DNA of 40,344 nucleotides from Pedosphaera sp. (GCA_009695205.1 SIBK01000043.1:1-40344); one strand, 5' to 3'. Numbered from the stretch's first letter, positions 31,102 through 39,510 are shown. Program-made: numbers and translations. Notes: generated from the sequence alone by a model not told the origin.

Positions 31102-32379
31102 TCAATTCGAAGGCGAACCGATGCAGTAGAGGAACTCCTCCCTGGGGTCACCGTTCTTTGCGACCCGCATAAAGATACGGTTTCCGCAAATTGCCGGAGT
31201 AGCGTACACCTCGTTGCCGAGTTGGTTTTGGGAAATCCGCTTGAATCGATCGGGTGTCGCCTCAAAGACGGAGGTTTGTCCGCCCAGATTGGTCGCATAG
31301 ATCAACTGCCCCACCCGAACGGGTGACGAATAGAAGTCACCGCCGAGGCGCTCTTTCCAGCGCTCTTCACCCGTGTCTGATTTCCAACACACTGCTATTC
31401 CCGCGTCCATCACCGCGTAGAGATAGCCGTCCTGAACAATCATCGAAGGCACGTAAACGCGGGCGGTATTCTGCCAGGCCACTTTGCCCGATCCGTCGGC
31501 GTGGATTGCGATCGTGTGGTTCTTGGGATAACCGCCGCTTGCGAAGACCCGTTGACCGTCCGTGACGGCTGTCGTGACGCATTCCTCTGTGGAACTATCG
31601 ATCTCCCAAAGCGCCGCACCGGTCAATGGATCGAAGCTGGAGAGAAGATTACATCCCGCCACGACCAGTTGGGTCCGACCGGCGGCGTGCAAAACGGCGG
31701 GTGAGGTATAATTGGCAATCTTCGGACGCGAATGCTTCCAAAGTACTTTGCCGGATTGTCGGTCGAGTCCCGCCAACGTGCCACCGCCCTTGTGGTCCGC
31801 CGTCACCAGAACCACTGATTCGTGAACTACCGGTGACGAAGCAAAGCCTTGATGCGTGACGAAGTCGCCCACGGTTTGTTGCCACACAATTTTCCCGGTG
31901 AGATCCAAAGCGGAGGTGTGAATCCCCTTTTTATTCAGAAAATTGATATACAAACGCTCTCCATCGCAGGCCACCGTGGAGGATGCCTGGGACGTGTTGC
32001 GATGGCCGGCCGAGTCCAGATTGCCCTGGTGAACCTGGGTATCCCACACCCGTCGGCCTGAACTCCGATCGTAACAGAGTACTCGCTGCGTCTGTGTTCC
32101 AGGATCGGCCGTGGCGAGGTAAATGCGATCGCCGACCACCGTGGGAGAACTGTGTCCTCGGCCCGGTATCGGTGTCCGCCAAACGATATTTTCCGATTCA
32201 CTCCATTGCACCGGCGGCGTCTGGCCGGCGGCGGCAATGCCATCGCGCGTCGGTCCGCGCCACGCCGGCCAATCCTCCGGTCCAGTCGCGCCTTGCAAGG
32301 AAAATTCTGCCACATTCAAACCGATAGCGAGGCATAGGAAACCCGTGAACTTCGGAAATGATCTGCCAAAAGTCATCAT
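31102..32379 (-). CDS. Exported PQQ-like beta-propeller protein
   Basis: The 425-residue product has a signal peptide and repeated PQQ-propeller blades with the typical Trp-docking pattern: DWPAWRGPTRDGIA, ENIVWRTPIPGRGHSSP, DRSSGRRVWDTQV, DRQSGKVLWKHSRP, GAALWEIDSST and KSDTGEERWKERL. Such proteins occur as exported scaffolds or dehydrogenase-like propellers in this phylum. No catalytic residues of true PQQ dehydrogenases can be claimed. The ATG at 32379 is supported by GAGGAGG eleven bases upstream. Confidence 0.88.
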   Translation of the reverse strand: MMTFGRSFPKFTGFLCLAIGLNVAEFSLQGATGPEDWPAWRGPTRDGIAAAGQTPPVQWSESENIVWRTPIPGRGHSSPTVVGDRIYLATADPGTQTQRVLCYDRSSGRRVWDTQVHQGNLDSAGHRNTSQASSTVACDGERLYINFLNKKGIHTSALDLTGKIVWQQTVGDFVTHQGFASSPVVHESVVLVTADHKGGGTLAGLDRQSGKVLWKHSRPKIANYTSPAVLHAAGRTQLVVAGCNLLSSFDPLTGAALWEIDSSTEECVTTAVTDGQRVFASGGYPKNHTIAIHADGSGKVAWQNTARVYVPSMIVQDGYLYAVMDAGIAVCWKSDTGEERWKERLGGDFYSSPVRVGQLIYATNLGGQTSVFEATPDRFKRISQNQLGNEVYATPAICGNRIFMRVAKNGDPREEFLYCIGSPSN

Positions 32380-32390
32380 ATTCGTTGCAT

Positions 32391-32397
32391 CCTCCTC
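32391..32397 (-). promoter_or_regulatory. Strong Shine-Dalgarno site of the PQQ-propeller gene
   Basis: GAGGAGG on the minus strand lies 11 bases before the ATGATG start at 32379. Most other starts in the window lack such a motif, so it helps fix this one. Confidence 0.7.
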
Positions 32398-32484
32398 AAG
32401 ATTGTTTCACTCCGCAAGCAGCACCTTGTTCGACTTTTCAGAGGCGCACGTTGACTCAGTTCAGGGAGCACAACACAGTCGGCT

Positions 32485-33750
32485 ATGGCATCAACCACTC
32501 GCATTGACACATCCGCCCGAATTTTCGCTCTGCACCGCGCCTTCCTGCCATTCATCGTGCTGGCCTGGGTCGCGTTGGCTCTATCGGGTTGGGTCTTCTT
32601 CCCCGGATGCACAACAGTCTCAACGCCACGGAAATCCGGGTTGTGGAGCCTGGACGAACTGTCAAAGGCACCCGCAGCGACTTGGGGCGCGACGAATGGT
32701 CTGGTGCAGGAATTGTACTACGAAGGCGAACCGCTGCAGGGAAAGCCCACACGTGTCTTCGCCTACCTGGGCAGGCCGACGAACTCAGTGTCAATTCAAA
32801 GTCCAGCGATGGTCCTGGTGCATGGCGGTGGAGGAAAGGCGTTCAAGGATTGGGCGGAGCATTGGGCGAAGCGCGGCTATGTTGCGTTGGCGATGGATCT
32901 CGCAGGCAATGGCCCTGGTGGACGCTTGCCCGACGGCGGACCGGACCAGGCGGATCCGGTGAAGTTCCGCAATTTCTCAAGGGCTGAGGCACCTGAGATG
33001 TGGACGTATCACGCAGTGGCGGCGGTGGTGCGCGGCCATTCCCTGCTGCGTGGGTTGCCTGGGGTGGACAAAGATCGCATTGGACTTACGGGGATCAGCT
33101 GGGGCGGTTACCTCACCTGCATCGTGGCGGGCATTGATACGCGGTTCAAGGTGGCGGTTCCGGTCTATGGCTGTGGTTACCTTGGTGAAAATAGTGCTTG
33201 GAGGGACAAATCCCTGGCCGAGATGACGCCGGAGGCGCGGGCACTCTGGCTGCGATTATTTGATCCGAGCGGTTATGTCGGCGGAGTGCGTTACCCGATC
33301 CTGTTCGTGAATGGGACGACGGATTTCGCGTATCCCATGGACAGCTACCAGAAAACGTACCGACTCGTGCCAGTGACGTGGCGGCATGTGTCGATGGCGG
33401 TGAATCGACCGCACGGTCACATCTGGACCTTTCCGGAGGTGGATGCGTTCGTCGGCAGTGTCTTGCGTAAGGGCCCGCCCCTGGTGCGGGTTGGTGCGCT
33501 GAAGGTGGACGGCGGCCGCCTCTCTGCGAGCTTGGATCGCGTCACCGGCTTGGCGGACACTTCGCTCTGCTACACGACGAATTCCGGCCCATGGCACTTG
33601 CGGAAATGGCAGACCGTCCCGGCGCGCATGGACCGCAGGCGAGTGACCGCTGAGTTGCCCACAGCACGTCCGATCGTGGCGTTTTTAGCAATCAAGGATA
33701 AAGCCGGAAACTACGTCAGCTCGGAGCACGTTGAGCTGACCCATCCGTGA
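32485..33750 (+). CDS. Exported alpha/beta hydrolase (acetylxylan-esterase/dienelactone-hydrolase-like)
   Basis: This 421-residue protein has an N-terminal membrane or lipoprotein-type segment (FIVLAWVALALSGWVFFPGC, then TT after the Cys, about 22-43), then an alpha/beta hydrolase core: oxyanion region VLVHGGGGKAFKDWAEHWAK, nucleophile elbow GLTGISWGGYLT (Ser in GISWGG), acid in NGTTDFAYP and His in RPHGHIWTF. A C-terminal beta domain (about 325-421) follows. It is divergent from the PQQ-propeller gene, with a 105-base shared promoter region. A carbohydrate esterase role is likely but not proven. The Cys after the hydrophobic segment could be a lipobox, though the spacing is loose. Confidence 0.87.
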   Translation: MASTTRIDTSARIFALHRAFLPFIVLAWVALALSGWVFFPGCTTVSTPRKSGLWSLDELSKAPAATWGATNGLVQELYYEGEPLQGKPTRVFAYLGRPTNSVSIQSPAMVLVHGGGGKAFKDWAEHWAKRGYVALAMDLAGNGPGGRLPDGGPDQADPVKFRNFSRAEAPEMWTYHAVAAVVRGHSLLRGLPGVDKDRIGLTGISWGGYLTCIVAGIDTRFKVAVPVYGCGYLGENSAWRDKSLAEMTPEARALWLRLFDPSGYVGGVRYPILFVNGTTDFAYPMDSYQKTYRLVPVTWRHVSMAVNRPHGHIWTFPEVDAFVGSVLRKGPPLVRVGALKVDGGRLSASLDRVTGLADTSLCYTTNSGPWHLRKWQTVPARMDRRRVTAELPTARPIVAFLAIKDKAGNYVSSEHVELTHP

Positions 33751-33827
33751 TGGGAAGGAATGAGGTCCGGAGTCCTGAGTTTGCCAGATCGCCCACCTCG
33801 CGGCGACCCACGTCACAAACCGCGGCG

Positions 33828-34991
33828 CTACACGCGCTCAATCGCGATCGCAATGCCCATGCCGCCACCGACACAAAGCGAGGCGATACCACGCTTGAGT
33901 TTCAAGTCTTCCATAATGTGTAGCAGGGTCACAAGTATCCGCGCGCCACTGCAACCGATGGGATGCCCCATCGCGATCGCGCCGCCGCGTTGATTGAGCT
34001 TTGCGAGATCGAGTCGTAGTTCCATCGCACACCCCAGCACCTGCGCCGCAAACGCCTCATTGATTTCGACGGTATCAACGTCTTCCAGCTCCCAACCGGT
34101 TTCTTTGCACAGTTTCCGGATCGCTCCGACGGGGCCGAGACCCATCATCGAGGGATCGCAACCGATCCCTGTAGCCCCAATGATACGCGCTCGGGGTTGA
34201 AGCGCATATCGCTCGAGTGAGGCATCGCTCGCCACAAGCACGAGCGCAGCGCCGTCATTGATGCCGGAGGAATTGCCGGCGGTGACGGTGCCGGTTGAGC
34301 GGAAGGCCGGCTTAAGTTGGGCGAGTGTTTCCAACGTCGTGTCCGCGCGCGGATGCTCATCGGCCGTCACATCACCGTGGGGCGTCTTGAGTGTGACCAT
34401 CTCGCGTTGCATCGCCGGACGGTTCGCCAAGGCGCGCCCCTGGCTGGTGAACGCGAAATGGTCCTGCTCTTCGCGGCTGATTTTCAATAGACTGGCTACC
34501 CGCTCGGCGGTCTCCCCCATGCCGAGTTGGATCACCGGGTCGCAAAGGCCGTCGGAGAAAATGGCATCCACCAGCGCGGTGTCGCCGAGCTTCTTTCCCC
34601 AACGCACGTCCATGGCATAATGCGGTGCACGGCTCATCGATTCAACACCGCCCGCAAGCACGAGCGACGCTTCGCCCGCCGCGATTGCATCGGCTGCGAG
34701 TGTGATCGACTTCAGACCGGAAGCGCAGACCATGTTCACGGTGAATGCCGGAGAACTCTGCGGCACGCCGAGGCGCAAACTGAGTTGCCGGGCGACGTTC
34801 ATTCCACTTCCAGCTTGGATCACCTGACCGAGGATGACCTGGTCGATGGCCACGTTGAGCGGCGGTGGCACAACCGCTTCGGCGACGGGCAGCAAAAGGT
34901 CGGTGGGAGCCAGCGATTTCAGTCCGCCGCCAAAGCGGCCGATGGGGGAGCGTCGCGCGGCGACGAGGTAGATGGGTTGCGAGTATTTCAT
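33828..34991 (-). CDS. Thiolase-family acetyl-CoA acetyltransferase
   Basis: Thiolase condenses two acetyl-CoA to acetoacetyl-CoA or cleaves 3-ketoacyl-CoA. The 387-residue product carries the nucleophile Cys in VNMVCASGLKSI (about 85-96), NEAFAAQVLG with its Asn-Glu-Ala-Phe motif, GGAIAMGHPIGCSGARI with the His, and the second Cys in CVGGGMGIA near the C-terminus, so all catalytic residues are present. The ATG at 34991 is chosen from the family N-terminus (MKYSQPIYLVAARRSPIGRF); the longer frame to 35090 translates repeat sequence. It is the last gene of a minus-strand trio with CoA-transferase and SDR reductase, but two palindrome copies lie between it and the CoA-transferase. Confidence 0.94.
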   Translation of the reverse strand: MKYSQPIYLVAARRSPIGRFGGGLKSLAPTDLLLPVAEAVVPPPLNVAIDQVILGQVIQAGSGMNVARQLSLRLGVPQSSPAFTVNMVCASGLKSITLAADAIAAGEASLVLAGGVESMSRAPHYAMDVRWGKKLGDTALVDAIFSDGLCDPVIQLGMGETAERVASLLKISREEQDHFAFTSQGRALANRPAMQREMVTLKTPHGDVTADEHPRADTTLETLAQLKPAFRSTGTVTAGNSSGINDGAALVLVASDASLERYALQPRARIIGATGIGCDPSMMGLGPVGAIRKLCKETGWELEDVDTVEINEAFAAQVLGCAMELRLDLAKLNQRGGAIAMGHPIGCSGARILVTLLHIMEDLKLKRGIASLCVGGGMGIAIAIERV

Positions 34992-35044
34992 TTTAACACC
35001 GCCTGGGTCGGGAAAGCTTGCATATAATAGACGTGAGTTGTGGG

Positions 35045-35111
35045 TATGAACTGTTGCACGGATGATGTTTGCGCGGACTGCCGTCCACAACTACGACGTT
35101 TCGGTTCATGG
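35045..35111 (-). repeat. Palindromic repeat copy R4
   Basis: Plus-strand arms are TATGAACTGTTGC and GGTTCATGG; the inner hairpin is weakened by substitutions (CGCGGACTGCCGTCCACA). It lies 53 bases upstream of the thiolase start. With R5 it forms a tandem pair with a 105-base period. Confidence 0.85.
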
Positions 35112-35148
35112 GTAGCAAAGTCTTCCAACGAACGGACATGAATTGGGA

Positions 35149-35215
35149 CCATGAACCGTTGCCGGGAAGATCTTTGCGCGGACTTCCGTCGGCGACTACG
35201 ACGGGGTGGTTCACA
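35149..35215 (-). repeat. Palindromic repeat copy R5
   Basis: Plus-strand arms are CATGAACCGTTGCC and GGTTCAC, with CGCGGACTTCCGTCGGCG as inner hairpin (one mismatch). The copy ends 13 bases from the CoA-transferase stop. The stretch between R4 and R5 shares ATTGGGACCATGAACC with the flank of R2 read in reverse, so the unit may extend past the palindrome. Confidence 0.85.
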
Positions 35216-35228
35216 GATGGCAGAGGGG

Positions 35229-36755
35229 TCATGGCGCAAAACATTTCGCCGGCATCACGCGCAACTGGCTGCGCGCAGGCGCGAAATCCATCCCGTGCAG
35301 AATATCCCGCGCAACGTCGATACCGGGTGCTATCTCGCGAAGTTCGAGTCCATCGCGCGTAAGTTCGAAGACCGCCCGCTCGGTTACGAACAGCACCTGC
35401 TGTCCGCGCTCGACAGCCGACGGACCGTGAAAGCAGACCTGCTGCACACGCTTCACAAATTTCGCATGCCGGCCTTCGCGCGTAATTCGGAGCGCGGCGT
35501 TATCGACTGCTACTTCAAGATCGCCCGCGCGGAACGTGCAGCAGAAGACGACACGTTTTGCAGCCTGCGCGATGTTCACAAAGCCGCCCACACCCGCGAA
35601 CCGTCCCGCGAACAGGCTCACGTTCACGCTGCCTTCGGTATCCACTTCAACCGCGCCGAGGACGGCAACGTCCAAGCCACCGCCGTCGTAGAAATCAAAT
35701 TGCGCCGCCTGATCAATGATTGCTTCGGGAAAATGACTGCAACCGAAACTGAGTCCCGACGCTGGCACACCACCCGTTGGACCGCTTTCGACCGTCAGCG
35801 TGAATTCGTCGAAGCGGCCCATCTCGATGGCGACTGCCGCGACCGTTTCGGGCAGGCCAATGCCGAGATTCACAATGTCGCCGGACTGGATTTCCATCAG
35901 CGCGCGGCGGCCGATGATTTTGCGTTCTGAAAAGGGCAGCGGAGAGGGAGCGAAGCGCCCGTTCGCGCCGGCACAGAAAGCGCCGTTGAATTGGTCACCA
36001 AATGTCTGCGGATGCTGTGCCGGTTCAGCGACGACGAGGAAATCGACGAGGGTACCGGGAACGCGAACGGATTTGGGATCGGCGATTTGATCAACGATTT
36101 GTTCGACCTGTGCGATGACGATGCCGTTATGATTCCTGGCCGCCTGCGCGATGGGAAGCACGTCGGCAATAACACCTTCACGTTCCAACGTCAGGTTGCC
36201 TTTACGGTCGGCGCTCGTCGCGCGTATCAATCCAACGGTAATCGGGAAAGCGCGGTAGCGAAGCCACTCCTCGCCATCGAGCGTGAGGCATTCAACCAGC
36301 GGTTCGATCGTGCGGGGGTTAAGCCGGCCACCTCCATTGCGAGGATCGACGAACGTGTTCAGGCCGACTTTCGTGAAAATTCCCGGGCGTCTTGCAGCGA
36401 TTTCACGGAACAACGCACAGAGAACGCCCTGCGGAAGATTGTAGGCCTCGATTTGATTTGCGAGCGCCAGGTTGCCGAGTTTCGGCGCGAGGTTCCAGTG
36501 CCCGCCCACCGCGCGCTTCAAAAGGCCAGCGTGCGCAATGTGATTCAATCCGCGGTCGGCACGATCGCCCTGGCCAGCGCCATAAACCAGTGTGAGATCG
36601 CGTGGAGTTTGCGTTTGGAGGTAGCGCTGTTCGAGGGCGATCGTGAGCGCCTCGGGATGTCCCGCGCCAACGAAGCCCCCGACGGCGACCGTGGCTCCGC
36701 TAGGGATGGCGGCCACCGCTTCAGCGGCGGAAACGATGCGGGCAGCGGCTCTCAT
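35229..36755 (-). CDS. Family I CoA-transferase (fused alpha/beta subunits)
   Basis: Acetate/propionate/acetoacetate CoA-transferases move CoA between acids through a Glu-CoA thioester. The 508-residue product joins both subunits: the N-terminal half has SGATVAVGGFVGAGHPEALT and the GAGQGDRADRGLNHIAHAGL stretch, and the C-terminal half has the catalytic Glu in TVESGPTGGVPASG. Length is typical of the single-chain YdiF/acetate-CoA-transferase type. The ATG at 36755 is preferred; a TTG at 36776 would sit one base after the upstream SDR stop and remains possible. Its placement between an SDR reductase and a thiolase suggests acetoacetyl-CoA or 3-ketoacid metabolism. Confidence 0.92.
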   Translation of the reverse strand: MRAAARIVSAAEAVAAIPSGATVAVGGFVGAGHPEALTIALEQRYLQTQTPRDLTLVYGAGQGDRADRGLNHIAHAGLLKRAVGGHWNLAPKLGNLALANQIEAYNLPQGVLCALFREIAARRPGIFTKVGLNTFVDPRNGGGRLNPRTIEPLVECLTLDGEEWLRYRAFPITVGLIRATSADRKGNLTLEREGVIADVLPIAQAARNHNGIVIAQVEQIVDQIADPKSVRVPGTLVDFLVVAEPAQHPQTFGDQFNGAFCAGANGRFAPSPLPFSERKIIGRRALMEIQSGDIVNLGIGLPETVAAVAIEMGRFDEFTLTVESGPTGGVPASGLSFGCSHFPEAIIDQAAQFDFYDGGGLDVAVLGAVEVDTEGSVNVSLFAGRFAGVGGFVNIAQAAKRVVFCCTFRAGDLEVAVDNAALRITREGRHAKFVKRVQQVCFHGPSAVERGQQVLFVTERAVFELTRDGLELREIAPGIDVARDILHGMDFAPARSQLRVMPAKCFAP

Positions 36756-36777
36756 CCATGCAATGCGGCAACCCAAT

Positions 36778-37539
36778 TCATCCCCGCCATCCTCCGTTCA
36801 CCTCGAGGGTCTGGCCTGTGACGTAGCTCGCGAGCGGAGAGCAGAGGAATAGAGCCACTGTCGCCACCTCTTCGGTCAGGCCGAAGCGCGCGAGTGGAAT
36901 GTTCTTCAACATCTCCGCACGAGCGTTTTCGGGAATCGTCGCCGCCATCGAGGTGTCAATCACGCCCGGCGCAATCGCATTGGCGCGAATGCCGCGGCGG
37001 GCGGCTTCACGGGCGAGTACGCGCATCATCGCCTGAACGCCGGCTTTGGCGGCAGCGTAATTGGCCTGTCCGTAAAATCCCTGAATCGCCGCGATGCTGC
37101 CCAGGCTGACGATGGCGCCGTTGTCGCGCATGATTTCGAGGCCATATTTGCAACAGTGGAATACACCGTTGAGGTTCACATCCATGACCGACTTCCACTC
37201 ATCGAGGGACATCTTGGCAAGGGTGCGGTCGCGGAGAATCGCAGCGTTATTGATCAGGAAATCAATGCCACCGAGTTGCTGTTTCACATCCTGCATCATC
37301 CGTTGCACCGCTTCAGCCTTCGAAACGTCCGTCGCTACGACGTGCGCACTGCCGGCTCGCAGCGAATTCAGCTGCGCCGCAAGCGTCTCCGCGTCTGCGC
37401 ACGTCGTGCTAACTCCAGGATGGTTGATGACGAGTGTCGCGCCCGCGCGATGAAACGTTCGCGCCATTTGCGCACCGATGCCCTGTGACGCGCCGGTAAT
37501 CAGCGTGACCTTGCCCGATAAGTCGATTGCAATGCTCAT
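36778..37539 (-). CDS. Short-chain dehydrogenase/reductase, FabG/PhaB-like
   Basis: The 253-residue protein has the SDR cofactor motif TGASQGIG, the NNAA motif in IDFLINNAAILRD and the catalytic Ser-Tyr-Lys of SLGSIAAIQGFYGQANYAAAKAG. Members such as FabG and PhaB reduce 3-oxoacyl-ACP or acetoacetyl-CoA with NADPH. Its partners (CoA-transferase and thiolase) favour a CoA ester substrate. The ATG at 37539 matches the family N-terminus (MSIAIDLSGKVTLITGASQG); the longer frame to 37662 is not supported. It overlaps or nearly abuts the CoA-transferase, so the two are probably translated together. Confidence 0.93.
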   Translation of the reverse strand: MSIAIDLSGKVTLITGASQGIGAQMARTFHRAGATLVINHPGVSTTCADAETLAAQLNSLRAGSAHVVATDVSKAEAVQRMMQDVKQQLGGIDFLINNAAILRDRTLAKMSLDEWKSVMDVNLNGVFHCCKYGLEIMRDNGAIVSLGSIAAIQGFYGQANYAAAKAGVQAMMRVLAREAARRGIRANAIAPGVIDTSMAATIPENARAEMLKNIPLARFGLTEEVATVALFLCSPLASYVTGQTLEVNGGWRG

Positions 37540-37847
37540 GTGCTTGCGGAATGTGTTAGGGTTTATACTATGAGGCCGTACTAAACCACTCGAGCATTTC
37601 CTTTTCGAATAGGATTCAAACCCTCTATTTTCTGAGCGCCTGGGTGCGCCTTTGCTTTCCAAACCTTCAGTTGTCCCGTTCCGATATTTGTCCCCTTATT
37701 TTTTCGCACACAATAAAGATTGCGACCCAAGCCAAAAGGAATTATTCGGTTGGAAATTCCACTCCTTGTGTTTCTTCCCCTCATTCGATTCAGCCCGAAC
37801 GGAGCACCCCCTTCCCCATCCAAAATTCCCAAATCAGCCATGCCACC
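37540..37847. other. Divergent intergenic region upstream of the SDR and isochorismatase-fold genes
   Basis: This 308-base AT-richer stretch must contain divergent promoters. I see no gene, no clear -35/-10 pair and no terminator. A small GC-rich fold (GAGCGCCTGGGTGCGCC near 37637-37653) may be incidental. Confidence 0.35.
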
Positions 37848-37913
37848 CATGAACCGAAACATCGTAGTCGCGGACGGGAGTCCGCGCAAATCATTCCCCT
37901 GCAACGGTTCATG
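37848..37913 (+). repeat. Palindromic repeat copy R6 (best preserved)
   Basis: Outer arms are CATGAACCG and CGGTTCATG, and the inner hairpin CGCGGAC (37869-37875), loop GGGA, GTCCGCG (37880-37886) is perfect. It lies directly before the isochorismatase-fold gene in the same orientation and offers an ATG at 37849 in frame with that gene. Confidence 0.88.
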
Positions 37914-37923
37914 TCGTCACAGC

Positions 37924-39498
37924 GTGCGCCATGAAGTTCGGTGGATTCTCTCCCTGCTTGTGCTGACATCCATCGCAGCAAGCGGCGCAGAAATTGAACT
38001 GACCCTACAAACGCGCGACCCCGCCACCAGCAAGATCCGGCTCGCGTCCGAGAAGATAGACCCGAAACGCGTGGGCGTCATCGCCGTGGATGTCTGGAAT
38101 TATCATTGGTGCAAGACAGCCACCATGCGGGTTGACGTGATCGTTCCGCGGATGAATAAGGCGCTCGAAGCAGCCCGCGCTCTGGGCATGACGGTCATGT
38201 TGTGCCCCAGCGACGTGGTGGACAACTACGTCGGGTATCCGCAGCGCGAAGCCATCTTCGCCCTGCCGCAATTTCCCGTGCCATCCGTCGTGAATGTCAC
38301 GTGCCCGCCGGTGCCGGATGCTGGGGGCTGCGCCTGCGGCAACGAGCGATGCGGTGGGAACTTCGGTTGGGACGGCATGCACCCGGCGCTCCGCATAGGT
38401 GAAGCGGACCTGATGCCCGACACGCAGGCGGAGGTGTACGCGATTTGCAAGAAACACGGACTGACGCATCTGATTTACGTTGGATTTCACACCCAGGTCT
38501 GTCTACTTGGCAAGCCGATGGGTTTGAAGGCCATGAAATCGGCAGGCTTGAATTGCGTTCTCGCGCGCGACATGACCGACGCACATCCCGGCTATGATCC
38601 CGCGCGAAACTTCACTCCTGACCTAAACACCGGGCAGGTCGTGGAACACTTTGAGAAGCACCTCGCGGCGACGATCAGTTTCCAAGAGGAATTGACCAAG
38701 CTGGGAAAATGGGATCCGAACTGGGTGGTCGACCCGGTCCGCATCGCTCCGTGGGGCACGCCGATGCGTCCGCATCTTTTTGAGCAGCCCATCACCGTGA
38801 CGCTCGCCACACCTCTCCAGTTGGGCGCGGAAATCCGCTACACGCTCGACGGAACACAGCCGTCAGTCCACTCGACGCTCTATACGAAGCCATTGGTGAT
38901 TATGAACACCGCGCATCTGCGAACCGCAGCCTTTCGCGATGGGCGGGCGGTCTGCCTGGAATCCGAGGGATCTTTTGCGCGGATGGGATCGATGCCGCCG
39001 GCGCCGGATATTCACATCGGTGATTTGAAGCCGATTCGGAACGTCGGTTTTGGCCACACCTACGGCGGAGACGTGCGCTACTCCGGCAACACCCAGGCGC
39101 CGCAGAAGAACAAGTCGAACCAGGGCCAGGAGTTGAAGATCAATCGCCAGACCTACCAACGAGGCTTGGGCGTACATGCTCCGTGCGCACTGATGTATGA
39201 GATCAAACCGGAGTACAAACGCTTCGTTGCACTGGCCGGCGCGGATGAGAACTTGGTCAAGATCAGCAACGGCTCGAACCTTGCGAAGTATCCAAGCATA
39301 GTCTTCAAAGTGTTCATTGATGGCAAGGAAGCTGCCGCCAGTCCTGTCATGCGGCTGATGTCGTCCGCGTGGCGGTTCGACATCGAAATTCCCGACGGCG
39401 CCAGGACGATCAGTCTTGTGGCAATGGATGCCGGTGACGGTTCGAGGGAGGATTTTGCAGATTGGGCAAACGCCGGGTTTATCGTCCGGAGTTTTTGA
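37924..39498 (+). CDS. Exported isochorismatase-fold protein with CHB_HEX_C-like and NPCBM domains
   Basis: The 524-residue product has a signal peptide (MRHEVRWILSLLVLTSIAAS) and an isochorismatase/cysteine-hydrolase fold with likely Asp in VGVIAVDVWNYHWCK and nucleophile Cys in VGFHTQVCLLGKPMG. A CHB_HEX_C-type beta domain follows (ITVTLATPLQLGAEIRYTLD then GTQPSVHS), and the C-terminal 150 residues resemble NPCBM, a carbohydrate-binding domain (GQELKINRQTYQRGLGVHAP). This suggests a secreted hydrolase aimed at sugar polymers. The GTG at 37924 is proposed because it starts the signal peptide; an in-frame ATG in repeat R6 at 37849 would add 25 repeat-derived residues. Confidence 0.85.
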   Translation: MRHEVRWILSLLVLTSIAASGAEIELTLQTRDPATSKIRLASEKIDPKRVGVIAVDVWNYHWCKTATMRVDVIVPRMNKALEAARALGMTVMLCPSDVVDNYVGYPQREAIFALPQFPVPSVVNVTCPPVPDAGGCACGNERCGGNFGWDGMHPALRIGEADLMPDTQAEVYAICKKHGLTHLIYVGFHTQVCLLGKPMGLKAMKSAGLNCVLARDMTDAHPGYDPARNFTPDLNTGQVVEHFEKHLAATISFQEELTKLGKWDPNWVVDPVRIAPWGTPMRPHLFEQPITVTLATPLQLGAEIRYTLDGTQPSVHSTLYTKPLVIMNTAHLRTAAFRDGRAVCLESEGSFARMGSMPPAPDIHIGDLKPIRNVGFGHTYGGDVRYSGNTQAPQKNKSNQGQELKINRQTYQRGLGVHAPCALMYEIKPEYKRFVALAGADENLVKISNGSNLAKYPSIVFKVFIDGKEAAASPVMRLMSSAWRFDIEIPDGARTISLVAMDAGDGSREDFADWANAGFIVRSF

Positions 39499-39510
39499 CT
39501 GCCCAAGATA

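Noticed and set aside
35045-35215. R4 and R5 as the start of a CRISPR array
   Set aside because: Only two degenerate copies with a single spacer, no cas genes, and the same element is scattered singly elsewhere.
35151-36821. Plus-strand open frames opposite the CoA-transferase, one beginning inside repeat R5
   Set aside because: They are antisense to a gene with its catalytic motif intact, and the apparent start is only the palindrome ATG.
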